Position numbers and translations under genes: made by a program. 64,000 nucleotides of DNA from Inquilinus ginsengisoli_B. Lineage in GTDB: Bacteria > Pseudomonadota > Alphaproteobacteria > DSM-16000 > Inquilinaceae. The DNA lies in contig NZ_JBNDJK010000001.1 in NCBI RefSeq assembly GCF_050434925.1, forward strand, positions 7,192,001 to 7,256,000, given 5' to 3'. Of this stretch, positions 1 through 8,054 are shown one piece after another (the first letter of the stretch is position 1; every line of letters begins with the position of its first letter). The notes below the pieces were generated by a model, which searched no databases, was not told the DNA's origin, and saw only the letters and a list, made by a program, of their open reading frames with translations.

Positions 1-66
1 CTCTCGCCATTGAGATCGGCCTGAATTCTGGCGATCCGGCTCTGACCCCGGGACCTGGTCTCTGCG

Positions 67-137
67 CATTCGCGCGCGGACGCGCGCAGACCCCTCCCCC
101 TGCCCCCCTCCCGCAAGGGGAGGGGGGACAAGAAAGG
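67..137. repeat. Dispersed C/G-rich repeat with hairpin, copy 1
   Basis: About 70 bases here recur almost unchanged at 9727-9797: both copies start with a CATTCGCGCGCGGACGCGCGCA run and continue into a C-rich then G-rich segment. In this copy positions 103-112 and 118-127 form a perfect 10-base-pair stem around GCAAG. It lies just after the stop codon of the minus-strand binding-protein gene, so it could help end or stabilise that transcript, but there is no T-tract. It resembles REP-like intergenic palindromes common in high-GC alphaproteobacteria; assignment to a named family is not possible from sequence alone. Confidence 0.7.
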
Positions 138-152
138 AGGGGGCTCCAGCCA

Positions 153-1943
153 TTACGGCGCGCCCGTCGGCTGCAGCGCTGCGATCACCAGCAGGCCGGT
201 ATGGGCCCAGAACGCGCCGTTGGTGCCGCCGGCGAGGTTCGTGGCGCTGGGCCAGCCCTTCCAGTAGTGGTTGTTGTACGGGATCCGGTGCAGCCACTGG
301 ATGACCGGCACGTCGATCACGTCGCGCCAGTAGATGCCGAGCGCCTTGGCCGCGCCCTCCTGGAACTTCGGATCGTTGGAGTCGAGCGGCGAGATCTCGT
401 CGAGGATCTTGTCGAACTCCGGGTTCTTGTAGCGCGAGAAGCGGTTGTTGCCGGCCGCCGAGCCGATCGTGTTGCTGTACTTGCCATGGAAGAGGTTCAT
501 GGCCTCGAACGGATCGTACAGGCTGGCGCCGTGGCCGAAGAGATAGAGGCCGGCCTTGCCGTCCACCATGTTCTGGAAGGCATCGGTGCCGAAGTTGACA
601 TTGGCGTCGAAGCCCGCCTGGCGCAGCATCTCGGCGAGGACCGGTGCGATGTCGCCATGGATGGTCTCGAAGGCCTGGATGGTGGCGTCGAAGGTCTTGC
701 CGTCCTTCTCCCACAGGCCGTCGCCGTTCTTGGCGAAGCCGGCCTCGGTCATCAGCTTCTCGCTCTCCGCGACGTCGAACTTGCCGGGCTCGTACTTCGC
801 CTGCTCGGCCTTCACGGCCTCGGAGTCGGCGAATTTCTGCAGGTTCGGGTACAGCGGGAACGGATAGATGGTCGCGATCTTGGCGCCATCGTAGAGCACC
901 TCGTCGATGCGGTCGCGGTCGATCGCCAGGCTGATCGCCCTGCGCACCCGCACGTCGTTGTAGGGCTCGAGCTGGGTGTTCATCCACAGCGAGTTCGGCC
1001 ACCAATCGAGATAGCCAAAGGGCGATTCCGCGCCGGTCCAGGACTGGATGTCCTTGTTCTGCTCGACGATGTTGCCGATCACCTGGGCGCGCATGTCGAC
1101 CGAGGAATCGAACTCGTTGTTCACCAGACGCTGGGCCACCGTGTCGATCGGCTGGTTCAGCACGTTGACGATGACGACGCGCTTGACCGCCGGCTCGGCC
1201 ATCCGCCCTGCCTTCACCGCCCACCAGTCGGGGCGCAGGTCCATGATCTTCTGGTTGGCGTTCCAGGCGACGACGTCGTAGGGGCCGGAATGCGGGATGG
1301 CGTCGAGGCCGACGGCCGCGGTCGGGTTCGGCTGGGCCGATTCCCATTCCGCCGGCACGATCGGCAGGCCGGTGTCGAACTTCTCGGTCAGCACCTCGAA
1401 CTTGAAGCGCGGCGCCGGCTGCTTGAACTTGACCTCGACGGTCAGGTCGTCCTTGGCGCTGACGCTGTCGACGAACTGCTCGAAATGCGCGTGGTAGGGC
1501 AGCGTCTCATACTTCATCTGCCCTTCGAAGGTGTAGACCACGTCCTTGGACGTGACCGGCTTGCCGTCGCTCCACTTGGCGTCCTTGTTGAGCTTGATCT
1601 CGAGCGACTTGAAGTCCGGCGTGTACTCCATGCTGTCGGCCAGCCACGGCACGAACTCGCCCTTGAAGATGGCGAAATACATCAGCGGCTCGAACAGCAG
1701 GTTGTTGCCTTCCTGATGCGTATAGCCCGGCAGCACCCAGGGGTTGGTGGTGCCGATCGAGGTGCCGCCGGCGACGCCCCAGCCGAGAATGAGCGTCTGG
1801 TTGCGGGGAACGTTCGGCAGCGCGCCCTTGGGCGTGATTTCCTGCGCGGCCGGCAGGCCGGCGCTCTGCGCGAAGACCGCGGCCGGCGCGATCATCGCCG
1901 CCGCGGCGAGCACGACGCCGGCGAGGCGTTTCAGACTGACCAT
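153..1943 (-). CDS. ABC transporter substrate-binding protein, family 5 (peptide/opine type)
   Basis: Periplasmic binding protein of about 596 residues, the usual size for the SBP_bac_5 (DppA/OppA) family. The N-terminus has a signal peptide (MVSLKRLAGVV, then an alanine-rich stretch ending near Ala-Gln at residue 25), and the body has family-typical segments such as NLLFEPLMYF and WSDGKPVTSKDVVYTFE. The start at 1943 is chosen because a GGGAGGAG ribosome-binding site sits about 8 bases upstream; a longer frame to 1997 would place that site inside the coding region. The matching permeases and ATPases are probably beyond the left edge. A GntR regulator gene lies upstream on the same strand across a 279-base gap that is locally AT-rich (about 2040-2200), the likely promoter. 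The substrate cannot be told from sequence; di/oligopeptides, opines or nickel are possible. Confidence 0.9.
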   Translation of the reverse strand: MVSLKRLAGVVLAAAAMIAPAAVFAQSAGLPAAQEITPKGALPNVPRNQTLILGWGVAGGTSIGTTNPWVLPGYTHQEGNNLLFEPLMYFAIFKGEFVPWLADSMEYTPDFKSLEIKLNKDAKWSDGKPVTSKDVVYTFEGQMKYETLPYHAHFEQFVDSVSAKDDLTVEVKFKQPAPRFKFEVLTEKFDTGLPIVPAEWESAQPNPTAAVGLDAIPHSGPYDVVAWNANQKIMDLRPDWWAVKAGRMAEPAVKRVVIVNVLNQPIDTVAQRLVNNEFDSSVDMRAQVIGNIVEQNKDIQSWTGAESPFGYLDWWPNSLWMNTQLEPYNDVRVRRAISLAIDRDRIDEVLYDGAKIATIYPFPLYPNLQKFADSEAVKAEQAKYEPGKFDVAESEKLMTEAGFAKNGDGLWEKDGKTFDATIQAFETIHGDIAPVLAEMLRQAGFDANVNFGTDAFQNMVDGKAGLYLFGHGASLYDPFEAMNLFHGKYSNTIGSAAGNNRFSRYKNPEFDKILDEISPLDSNDPKFQEGAAKALGIYWRDVIDVPVIQWLHRIPYNNHYWKGWPSATNLAGGTNGAFWAHTGLLVIAALQPTGAP

Positions 1944-2222
1944 AAGACAGATCTCCTCCCTGTGATTGTCGAATGGTGCAAATGTCGCTGTTTGCACCTC
2001 TTGGGCGCCGTTGCGGTGCGACGATGCGCTTCCCCACCCTCACAAAGTCAAAAGACATCACAGCCCGACCGAAAGTCATCGATCGAGTAAATACAAGTTT
2101 CTCGTCCAGAAACTCTGCGTCCTGTGACTTCCTGCTTTCTTCCTCCTGCAGCGATATTGCTCGCCTTCAAGCAATTCGCATCTTTATATTTATCGGCAGC
2201 CTAGGTCAGTTTCGCGACCGGC

Positions 2223-2933
2223 TCAACTGCCAATACGGCGCGCCGCCCGCATCTGCTCGATGATGTGGCGGCCGGATCCTTCGACATGGCGGGCGATCAC
2301 GGCTGCCGCCGCGTCCGCGTCCTGGGCCTTGATCGCGTCCAGGACGTCCTGATGGTCCCGCATCACCGTCGCCTGACGACCGAGCGAGATCGGCAGCCGC
2401 CGGCTGATCGCGCGCAGGATCTCGCGGTGCTTCCACCACAGATCGACCGCGTGCCGATTGTAGTGGCGCTCATACATCGTGTGGTGGAACTGGGTGTCGA
2501 GCAGCCCATGCCGCACCGGGTCCGAGTAATTGAGCCGCAGCATCTCGGCATGCAGCGCCTCCAGCACGGCGATGTCGGCCTCGGTCGCGATGCCGACGAA
2601 CCAGCGCGTCAGCGCCGGCTCGATCAGGACCTCGATCTCATAGATGTCGCGGATGAAATCCTGGTCGATCGGCCGCACGCGCGCCCCGCGATTGGGCATC
2701 ATCACAACGAAGCCCTCGCCGCGGAGCTGCTGCAGCGCCTCGCGCACCGGGTTGGTCGAGGTGCCGTGCCGCTCGGCGAGGTCGGCAACGATCAGCCGGG
2801 CATTGGCCGAGATGCGACCCGAGATGATGTCCTCGCGGATCGCCTCATAAACCGAAGCCTCGCGGTCCGGCGGCTGGAACGCCGGCAGGTCCAGACCGAT
2901 GCTCGTGGACTGCGCCTCTGCGCTGCCTCCCAA
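2223..2933 (-). CDS. GntR family transcriptional regulator, FadR/FCD type
   Basis: DNA-binding regulator of about 236 residues. An N-terminal winged helix (about residues 20-85; SVYEAIREDIISGR, then TSTNPVREALQQLRGEGFV) is followed by an all-helical FCD ligand domain with the expected acidic and histidine residues (QFHHTMYERH, ARHVEGSGRHI). No ATG gives a sensible start. A TTG at 2931-2933 preceded by a GGGAGG site fits the family length, so the start is inferred. The same frame stays open for another 2.4 kb upstream, but that part is antisense to the exporter genes and not coding. It probably controls the neighbouring binding-protein gene, itself, or both; FCD regulators usually respond to small organic acids. 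Confidence 0.85.
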   Translation of the reverse strand: MGGSAEAQSTSIGLDLPAFQPPDREASVYEAIREDIISGRISANARLIVADLAERHGTSTNPVREALQQLRGEGFVVMMPNRGARVRPIDQDFIRDIYEIEVLIEPALTRWFVGIATEADIAVLEALHAEMLRLNYSDPVRHGLLDTQFHHTMYERHYNRHAVDLWWKHREILRAISRRLPISLGRQATVMRDHQDVLDAIKAQDADAAAAVIARHVEGSGRHIIEQMRAARRIGS

Positions 2934-2980
2934 CGCCCGCCTCCCTGTCCAGCCTCGGAGCTCGACACGCGATCTTTTTA

Positions 2981-3017
2981 ATTTCGTGTACGATCTTTGT
3001 CGGAGTCGACACGAAAT
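2981..3017. promoter_or_regulatory. Inverted repeat upstream of the GntR gene (candidate autoregulatory operator)
   Basis: ATTTCGTGT at 2981-2989 and ACACGAAAT at 3009-3017 are perfect inverted arms separated by 19 bases, 50-85 bases upstream of the proposed GntR start. The partial sequence TCGACACG also occurs at 2972 and 3006. The region is AT-richer than its surroundings, as expected for a promoter. Binding by the adjacent regulator is inference. Confidence 0.4.
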
Positions 3018-3085
3018 GTCGAGCCCGAACAGGGCGAGGCTCTCCTTGTCCGAAACTCGCCGTTTCGATCCGGCACAGCCCGGAC

Positions 3086-3889
3086 TCAGCTGCCGGTGGA
3101 CATGTATTTCGACACGCCGTGCCGCCAGGCCAGGAACGCCAGGGCCAGCAAGGCAAATCCCGCCGCCGGCGTGACCGGCAGCAGCCAGTCGGGCGCCCCG
3201 AGGGGATCGGGCCGCCCCAGGATGGCGAGGACCGGGTAATACGCCACGCAGGCCAGCGGCACGACGAAGGTCAGGAAGCTGCGGAACCAGCGGGCGTAGA
3301 GGCCCATCGGGAACTGGCCGGCATAGGCGCCGCCATAGGTCAGGGCGTTGACGGCTTCGAGGCTTTCGATGGTCCAAAACGCCATCGCCGCCTGAAGGAT
3401 GAAGAGGGCGACGAAGAAGGCGGTGCCGCCGGCCACCGTCCACAGGGCCAGGATGACGGCCTGCGGGGTCCAGGCGAAGTGCAAGGACGCGGTGGCGACC
3501 GCCAGGATGACGGCCGCCTGCAGGAACCGCCCGAACCGGCTGATGCGGAAGTCGTGGCCCACCAGTTGCAGGGTCGCCGAGCGGGGCCTGAGCAGCAGGC
3601 GGTCGAAGTCGCCGGTGCGCACGAAGTCGGTGCCGAACACGTCGAAGCCGCGGGTGATGAAGTCGGCGACGGAGAAGCTGATGTTGATCAGGGCGTAGAA
3701 GAACATCACCTCGCCGAAGCTCCAGCCCTTCACCGCGCCGAACCGGTCGAACAACGCCCAGATCGAGACGATCTCGATCGCGGTCGCGGCCAGTTGCCCG
3801 ACGGTCAGCATCAGCGCCGAAGCCGGGTACTGCATCTGGCTGCGGATCGACGCCGCGAAATAACGGCCGAGCAAGGTGAGGCCGTTCAT
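3086..3889 (-). CDS. ABC-2 type transporter permease (second permease subunit)
   Basis: Integral membrane protein of 267 residues with about six hydrophobic segments and the features of the ABC-2/DUF990-type permeases (COG3694-like): N-terminal RSQMQYPASALML, a conserved TRGFDVFGTDFVRTGDFDRLLLRPRS cytoplasmic segment, and a C-terminal AFLAWRHGVSKYMSTGS tail. It is the last gene of a three-gene unit with another ABC-2 permease (3893-4726) and an ATPase (4730-5722); the genes are 3 bases apart, so they are surely co-transcribed. The three together would form an ABC exporter. The substrate is unknown; such systems are seen with drugs, glycolipids or are uncharacterised. Confidence 0.88.
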   Translation of the reverse strand: MNGLTLLGRYFAASIRSQMQYPASALMLTVGQLAATAIEIVSIWALFDRFGAVKGWSFGEVMFFYALINISFSVADFITRGFDVFGTDFVRTGDFDRLLLRPRSATLQLVGHDFRISRFGRFLQAAVILAVATASLHFAWTPQAVILALWTVAGGTAFFVALFILQAAMAFWTIESLEAVNALTYGGAYAGQFPMGLYARWFRSFLTFVVPLACVAYYPVLAILGRPDPLGAPDWLLPVTPAAGFALLALAFLAWRHGVSKYMSTGS

Positions 3890-3892
3890 CCC

Positions 3893-4726
3893 CTACCCTC
3901 CCTGGATTTCGAGGCGGCGCATGACGCAGCCCAGCCACAGCCTGCCCGAGAGGATCAGGGCGAAGGTCCAGAACGCCTGCAACCCGATCCCGGCCCATGC
4001 CGTGACGCCCGTCAGCGCGCCCGCGTAGATCCGGTTGGGGATATCGAGGACACCCGCCAGGGGCTGTACGAACAGCACCGCGGCGATCGCGTCGGGATAG
4101 AGCGGCAAGGGCAACAGGGAGCCGGAGAAGACGACAATCACCGGCACGGCCAGGGTGTTGACGCCGCGGGCGTTGAGCGTCGCCACCACGACGATGTTGA
4201 TCAGCATGACCACGGCGCAGGACAGCGTCGCCGCCAGGGTCAGCGAAAGGATGAACAGCAGGGCGGCGGAGGCGCTCGGCGGCGGCTGCCAGGCCCATTC
4301 GGCTTGGCCGATCAGGGGTAGGGCGATCCCGGCGGCGAGGATCATCAGTGCCACCCTGGGAACGACGCGAGCTGTCATCCAGCCGGCCGTGCGGGCGTAC
4401 CACAGGGCATAGGCGTCCACCGGGCGCAGCCGGTCGTAGCCGATCGCGCCGGTGCGCACCGAAACGGCGATGTCGGGATCCGCCATCCAGGGCAGCAGCG
4501 CCAGCAGGCCCTGGGCCAGCCAGGTATAGGTCACGGCCTGGGACAGGCTGAGCGATGCCGGGGACGCGGCCTCGGGCGCGCCCAGGTAGAACGCCGCCAG
4601 CACCATGACGCGCACCGCGCCGAACCAGCATTGCGTGGCGAAGCCGGCCAGGGCCGCCGCCCGGTACTGCATCATCAGCAGGAAGCGCGAGGCGAAGGCG
4701 GCGCTGTAGGGGCGGAGGGCTTCCAC
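3893..4726 (-). CDS. ABC-2 type transporter permease (first permease subunit)
   Basis: Integral membrane protein of 277 residues, COG4587-like. It begins MEALRPYSAAFASRFLLMMQYR and has several hydrophobic helices and the family's GAIGYDRLRPVDAYALWYAR cytoplasmic segment. It lies 3 bases downstream of the ATPase and 3 bases upstream of the second permease. The ATPase-permease-permease order is the standard arrangement for this exporter family, where two different permeases form the membrane half. No signal for a particular substrate is visible. Confidence 0.88.
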   Translation of the reverse strand: MEALRPYSAAFASRFLLMMQYRAAALAGFATQCWFGAVRVMVLAAFYLGAPEAASPASLSLSQAVTYTWLAQGLLALLPWMADPDIAVSVRTGAIGYDRLRPVDAYALWYARTAGWMTARVVPRVALMILAAGIALPLIGQAEWAWQPPPSASAALLFILSLTLAATLSCAVVMLINIVVVATLNARGVNTLAVPVIVVFSGSLLPLPLYPDAIAAVLFVQPLAGVLDIPNRIYAGALTGVTAWAGIGLQAFWTFALILSGRLWLGCVMRRLEIQGG

Positions 4727-4729
4727 GGG

Positions 4730-5722
4730 TCAGGCCTCGCCGGCGCCGTGCAGGTCGTAGAACCGGGCGATCACCTCCTCGATCGCCGGCTGCTCGACAT
4801 GAATGTCCTCGACCGCATGCTCGGCCGTGATCGCCGCGATCAGGGCCGGGGCGCCGGTCACCCGGGGATCGAAGGCCAGTTCGACCGACCGGCCGCTGCG
4901 GACCCGGACCTCGGCGCCGGGCAGCACGAGATCGGGCGCGTCCCCGGCGAAGTCCACGAACAGCCGGCGCTCGGCCAGCACATTGGCGCGAAGGGCGTCG
5001 AACGCGCTGTCGGCCAGGACCCGGCCATGGCCGATGACGATCACCCGCTCCGCCAGCGCTTCGATGTCGTGCATGTCGTGGGTGGTGAGCAGGACGGTGA
5101 CGCCGCGCTCCCGGTTCAGCCGCTTGACGAAGTCCCGCACCGCCAGCTTTGAGGGCGCGTCGAGGCCGATGGTCGGCTCGTCGAGAAACAGGATCGACGG
5201 CTCGTGCAGCAGGGCCGCGGCGAGTTCCGCCCGCATGCGCTGGCCGAGCGAGAGCTGCCGCACCGGCTGGTCGAGCAGGCGTTCCAGCCGCAGCATCCCG
5301 ACCAGCTCGTCGCGGGTCGCCCGGTAGCGCTGCGGATCGACCCGATAGATGTCGCGCAGCAGGTCGAAGCCGTCGGCCACCGGCAGGTCCCACCACAGCT
5401 GCGTCCGCTGGCCGAACACGACGCCGATCCGGCCGACATGCCGGATACGGTCGCGGTACGGCACCAGGCCGTCGACCTCGACACGGCCGGAATCGGGCCG
5501 CAGGATCCCCGACAGGATCTTGATGGTGGTCGATTTGCCCGCGCCGTTGGGGCCGATGAAGCCCAGCAGCTCGCCACGCTCCAGCGCGAAGCTGACATCC
5601 TTCAGCGCCTCGACCGTGCGCCAGCGCCGGCGCAGCAGTCCGCGCATGGCGCCCAGCACGCCGGGGTCACGCTCGGCCACGCGATAGGATTTCGCCAGGC
5701 CCTGAACCAGGATCTGGGCCAT
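4730..5722 (-). CDS. ABC-2 type exporter ATP-binding protein
   Basis: Cytoplasmic ATPase of about 330 residues (COG4586-like). Walker A GPNGAGKST (about residue 55), Q-loop region VFGQRTQLWWDLP typical of this subfamily, signature LSLGQRMRAELA, Walker B ILFLDEPTIGLD and the switch histidine in LLTTHDM are all present. A C-terminal extension after about residue 250 is normal for the family. I take MAQILVQGL at 5722 as the start because family members begin there; a GTG at 5758 would add 12 residues. First gene of the exporter operon, divergent from iorA, with a 178-base shared promoter region. Confidence 0.92.
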   Translation of the reverse strand: MAQILVQGLAKSYRVAERDPGVLGAMRGLLRRRWRTVEALKDVSFALERGELLGFIGPNGAGKSTTIKILSGILRPDSGRVEVDGLVPYRDRIRHVGRIGVVFGQRTQLWWDLPVADGFDLLRDIYRVDPQRYRATRDELVGMLRLERLLDQPVRQLSLGQRMRAELAAALLHEPSILFLDEPTIGLDAPSKLAVRDFVKRLNRERGVTVLLTTHDMHDIEALAERVIVIGHGRVLADSAFDALRANVLAERRLFVDFAGDAPDLVLPGAEVRVRSGRSVELAFDPRVTGAPALIAAITAEHAVEDIHVEQPAIEEVIARFYDLHGAGEA

Positions 5723-5828
5723 GGCGGCCCCCGGACTATCGAAGGAAGGGCCCGACACTATGGTGCCGCTTCCGCCGGGTCAACGATCGCGCCCGGCGCG
5801 CCTCCCGACCGCTCCGGCCGATCGCGTG

Positions 5829-5873
5829 TTGAACAATGACCCGTCCCGAAATATGCTTTTGCAAATAATTTGC
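5829..5873 (+). promoter_or_regulatory. Candidate iorA promoter and palindromic operator
   Basis: TTGAAC (5829-5834) and TATGCT (5852-5857) with a 17-base spacer resemble a sigma-70 promoter 45-70 bases upstream of iorA. Just downstream GCAAATAATTTGC (5861-5873) is a perfect palindrome around a central A, in a small AT-rich island, which suits an operator. The protein that would bind is not identified. Confidence 0.45.
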
Positions 5874-5900
5874 GCCGGGAGTCGCCGGCGGAGGAACGCC

Positions 5901-8054
5901 ATGGCCGAGCGCTCATTTGCCCGGGAGGTCGAGGATCTGAAGCTTGGGGAGGGCGAGACCTTCAAGGGCGAAGGCATCCTCGCGATCACCAAGGCCCTGC
6001 TGCAATCCGGCGTGGCCTATGTCGGCGGCTATCAGGGCTCCCCGATCTCCCACCTCATGGACGTGCTGTCCGACGCCCGGGACGTGATGGAGGAGCTGGG
6101 CGTCCATTTCGAGACCTCCGCCTCCGAGGCGGCGGCCGCGGCGATGCTGTCGGCATCGGTGATGTATCCGCTGCGCGGCGCCGTGACGTGGAAGTCCACC
6201 GCCGGCACCAATGTCGCCGCCGACGCGCTGTCGAACCTGGCCTCGGGCGGGGTCACCGGCGGCACGCTCATCATCATCGGCGAGGATTACGGCGAAGGCT
6301 CCTCGATCATGCAGGAGCGCAGCCACGCCTATGCGATGAAGTCGCAGATCTGGCTGCTCGACCCGCGGCCGAACCTGCCGTCGATCGTGCAGGCGGTGGA
6401 GACCGGCTTCGAGCTCTCCGAAGCCACCAACACCCCGGTCATGCTGCAGGTCCGCATCCGCACCTGCCACGTCCATGGCCAGTTCACCGCCCGCGACAAC
6501 AAGCGCCCGGCCTTCACGCTGCGGCAGGCGATGGAGAACCCGGTCCGCGACACGAGCCGGATCGTGCTGCCGCCCGCCTCCTTCCTGCACGAGAAGGAGA
6601 AGATCGAGCAGCGCTGGCCCGCGGCGGTCGAGTTCATCAGGAGCCGCCGGCTGAACGAGACCTTCGGCCCGGCGGAGGGCGATGTCGGCATCGTCGTGCT
6701 GGGCGGGCTCTACAACTCGCTGATCCGCTCGCTGCAGCTGCTCGGCCTAGCCGACATCTACGGGCGCTCGCTGGTCCCGATCCATGTCCTCAACGTCGCC
6801 TATCCCCTGATCGACGACGAGCTCGCGGCGTTCTGCGCGTCGAAACACGCGGTGCTGATGGTCGAGGAGGGCTCGCCCGACTATATCGAGCAGTCGCTCA
6901 ACGCCATCCTGAAGCGCCGCGACATCCAGACCCGGGTCGCCGGCAAGGACGTGCTGCCGATGGGCGGCGAATACACCGCCCCGGTGCTGATGAAGGGGCT
7001 CTCGGCCTTCCTCGATGCTCACGCGCCGATGCTGCTCGGCAACCGGCCGCCGCCCCCGGACGCCTCGGCGGTGCTGGCCGACCAGCGCGTCAAGACGCTG
7101 GCCGCGGTGGTGCCGCCGCGCCCCGCCGGCTTCTGCACCGGCTGCCCCGAACGGCCGATCTTCGCCGCGCTGAAGCTGACCGAGAAGGAGCTGGGGCAGC
7201 ACCATGTCTCGGCCGATATCGGCTGCCACCTGTTCTCGATCCTGCCGCCCTTCAACATCGGCGCCACGACGATGGGCTACGGCCTCGGCCCTGCCTCGGC
7301 CTCGGCCTTCAACGTCAAGGCGGACAAGCGCGCGATCTCGGTGATGGGCGATGGCGGCTTCTGGCACAACGGCCTCGCCTCCTCGATCGGCAACGCCGTG
7401 TTCAACAAGCATGACGGCGTCATCCTGATCGTCGACAACTACTATTCCGCCGCGACCGGCGGCCAGGACATCCCCTCGTCCCGCGCCCACAACCCGCGGC
7501 GCCAGACCAACAACGCCATCACCGACGCGGTCCGGGGCATCGGCGCCAAATGGGTGCGCCAGATCGACCGGACCTACGACGTGGCCCGCCTGCGCGACAC
7601 CTTCCGCGAAGCGCTGACGACGCCCGAGCCGGGACCGAAGATTATCGTCGCCTCCTCCGAATGCATGCTGAACAAGCAGCGCCGGATCAAGCCGCTGCTG
7701 GCCAAGGCGGTGAAGGAGGGGCGGCGCGTGGTGAAGCAGCGCTTCGGGGTCGATGAGGATGTCTGTACCGGCGACCACGCCTGCATCCGGCTGTCCGGCT
7801 GCCCGTCGCTGTCGGTCAAGCACACCGACGACCCGCTGAAGGACGATCCGGTCGCCGCCATCGACCAGTCCTGCGTCGGCTGCGGCAATTGCGGCGAGGT
7901 CTCCGAGGCCGCGATCCTGTGCCCGTCCTTCTACCGGGCCGACATCATCCAGAACCCGACCCGGGCCGACCGCCTGCTGGCGCGGCTGCGCGGGGCGGTG
8001 ATCGGCTGGCTGCAGCGCCGCCGCGAGAGCCGCCGCATCGTCTTCGCCGAATGA
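5901..8054 (+). CDS. iorA: Indolepyruvate ferredoxin oxidoreductase, alpha subunit
   Basis: TPP- and iron-sulfur-dependent 2-oxoacid oxidoreductase subunit of 717 residues that oxidatively decarboxylates arylpyruvates (from aromatic amino-acid transamination) to aryl-acetyl-CoA with ferredoxin as acceptor. Visible features: N-terminal pyrimidine-binding domain (ETFKGEGILAITKALLQSG, YQGSPISHLMD), the FCTGCPERPIFAALK segment, the TPP motif starting VMGDGGFWHNG and ending DNYYSAATGG, and a C-terminal ferredoxin domain (about residues 620-690) with CTGDHACIRLSGCP and CVGCGNCGEVSEAAILCP cysteine clusters. A GGAGGAA site precedes the ATG at 5901. It overlaps iorB by four bases (ATGA). The exact 2-oxoacid preference is not shown by sequence. 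Confidence 0.92.
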   Translation: MAERSFAREVEDLKLGEGETFKGEGILAITKALLQSGVAYVGGYQGSPISHLMDVLSDARDVMEELGVHFETSASEAAAAAMLSASVMYPLRGAVTWKSTAGTNVAADALSNLASGGVTGGTLIIIGEDYGEGSSIMQERSHAYAMKSQIWLLDPRPNLPSIVQAVETGFELSEATNTPVMLQVRIRTCHVHGQFTARDNKRPAFTLRQAMENPVRDTSRIVLPPASFLHEKEKIEQRWPAAVEFIRSRRLNETFGPAEGDVGIVVLGGLYNSLIRSLQLLGLADIYGRSLVPIHVLNVAYPLIDDELAAFCASKHAVLMVEEGSPDYIEQSLNAILKRRDIQTRVAGKDVLPMGGEYTAPVLMKGLSAFLDAHAPMLLGNRPPPPDASAVLADQRVKTLAAVVPPRPAGFCTGCPERPIFAALKLTEKELGQHHVSADIGCHLFSILPPFNIGATTMGYGLGPASASAFNVKADKRAISVMGDGGFWHNGLASSIGNAVFNKHDGVILIVDNYYSAATGGQDIPSSRAHNPRRQTNNAITDAVRGIGAKWVRQIDRTYDVARLRDTFREALTTPEPGPKIIVASSECMLNKQRRIKPLLAKAVKEGRRVVKQRFGVDEDVCTGDHACIRLSGCPSLSVKHTDDPLKDDPVAAIDQSCVGCGNCGEVSEAAILCPSFYRADIIQNPTRADRLLARLRGAVIGWLQRRRESRRIVFAE

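Noticed and set aside
201..2090. 629-codon plus-strand frame opposite the family-5 binding protein
   Set aside because: Composition is rich in Val, Arg, Asp and His without any domain, as expected for an antisense shadow of a high-GC gene; the minus-strand protein is clearly the real one.
2934..5396. Very long open frame on the minus strand continuing upstream of the GntR gene
   Set aside because: It is antisense-phase to the three ABC exporter genes, has shadow-type arginine/glycine/alanine-rich composition and no domain; high GC removes stop codons. Only the GntR part (2223-2933) is real.
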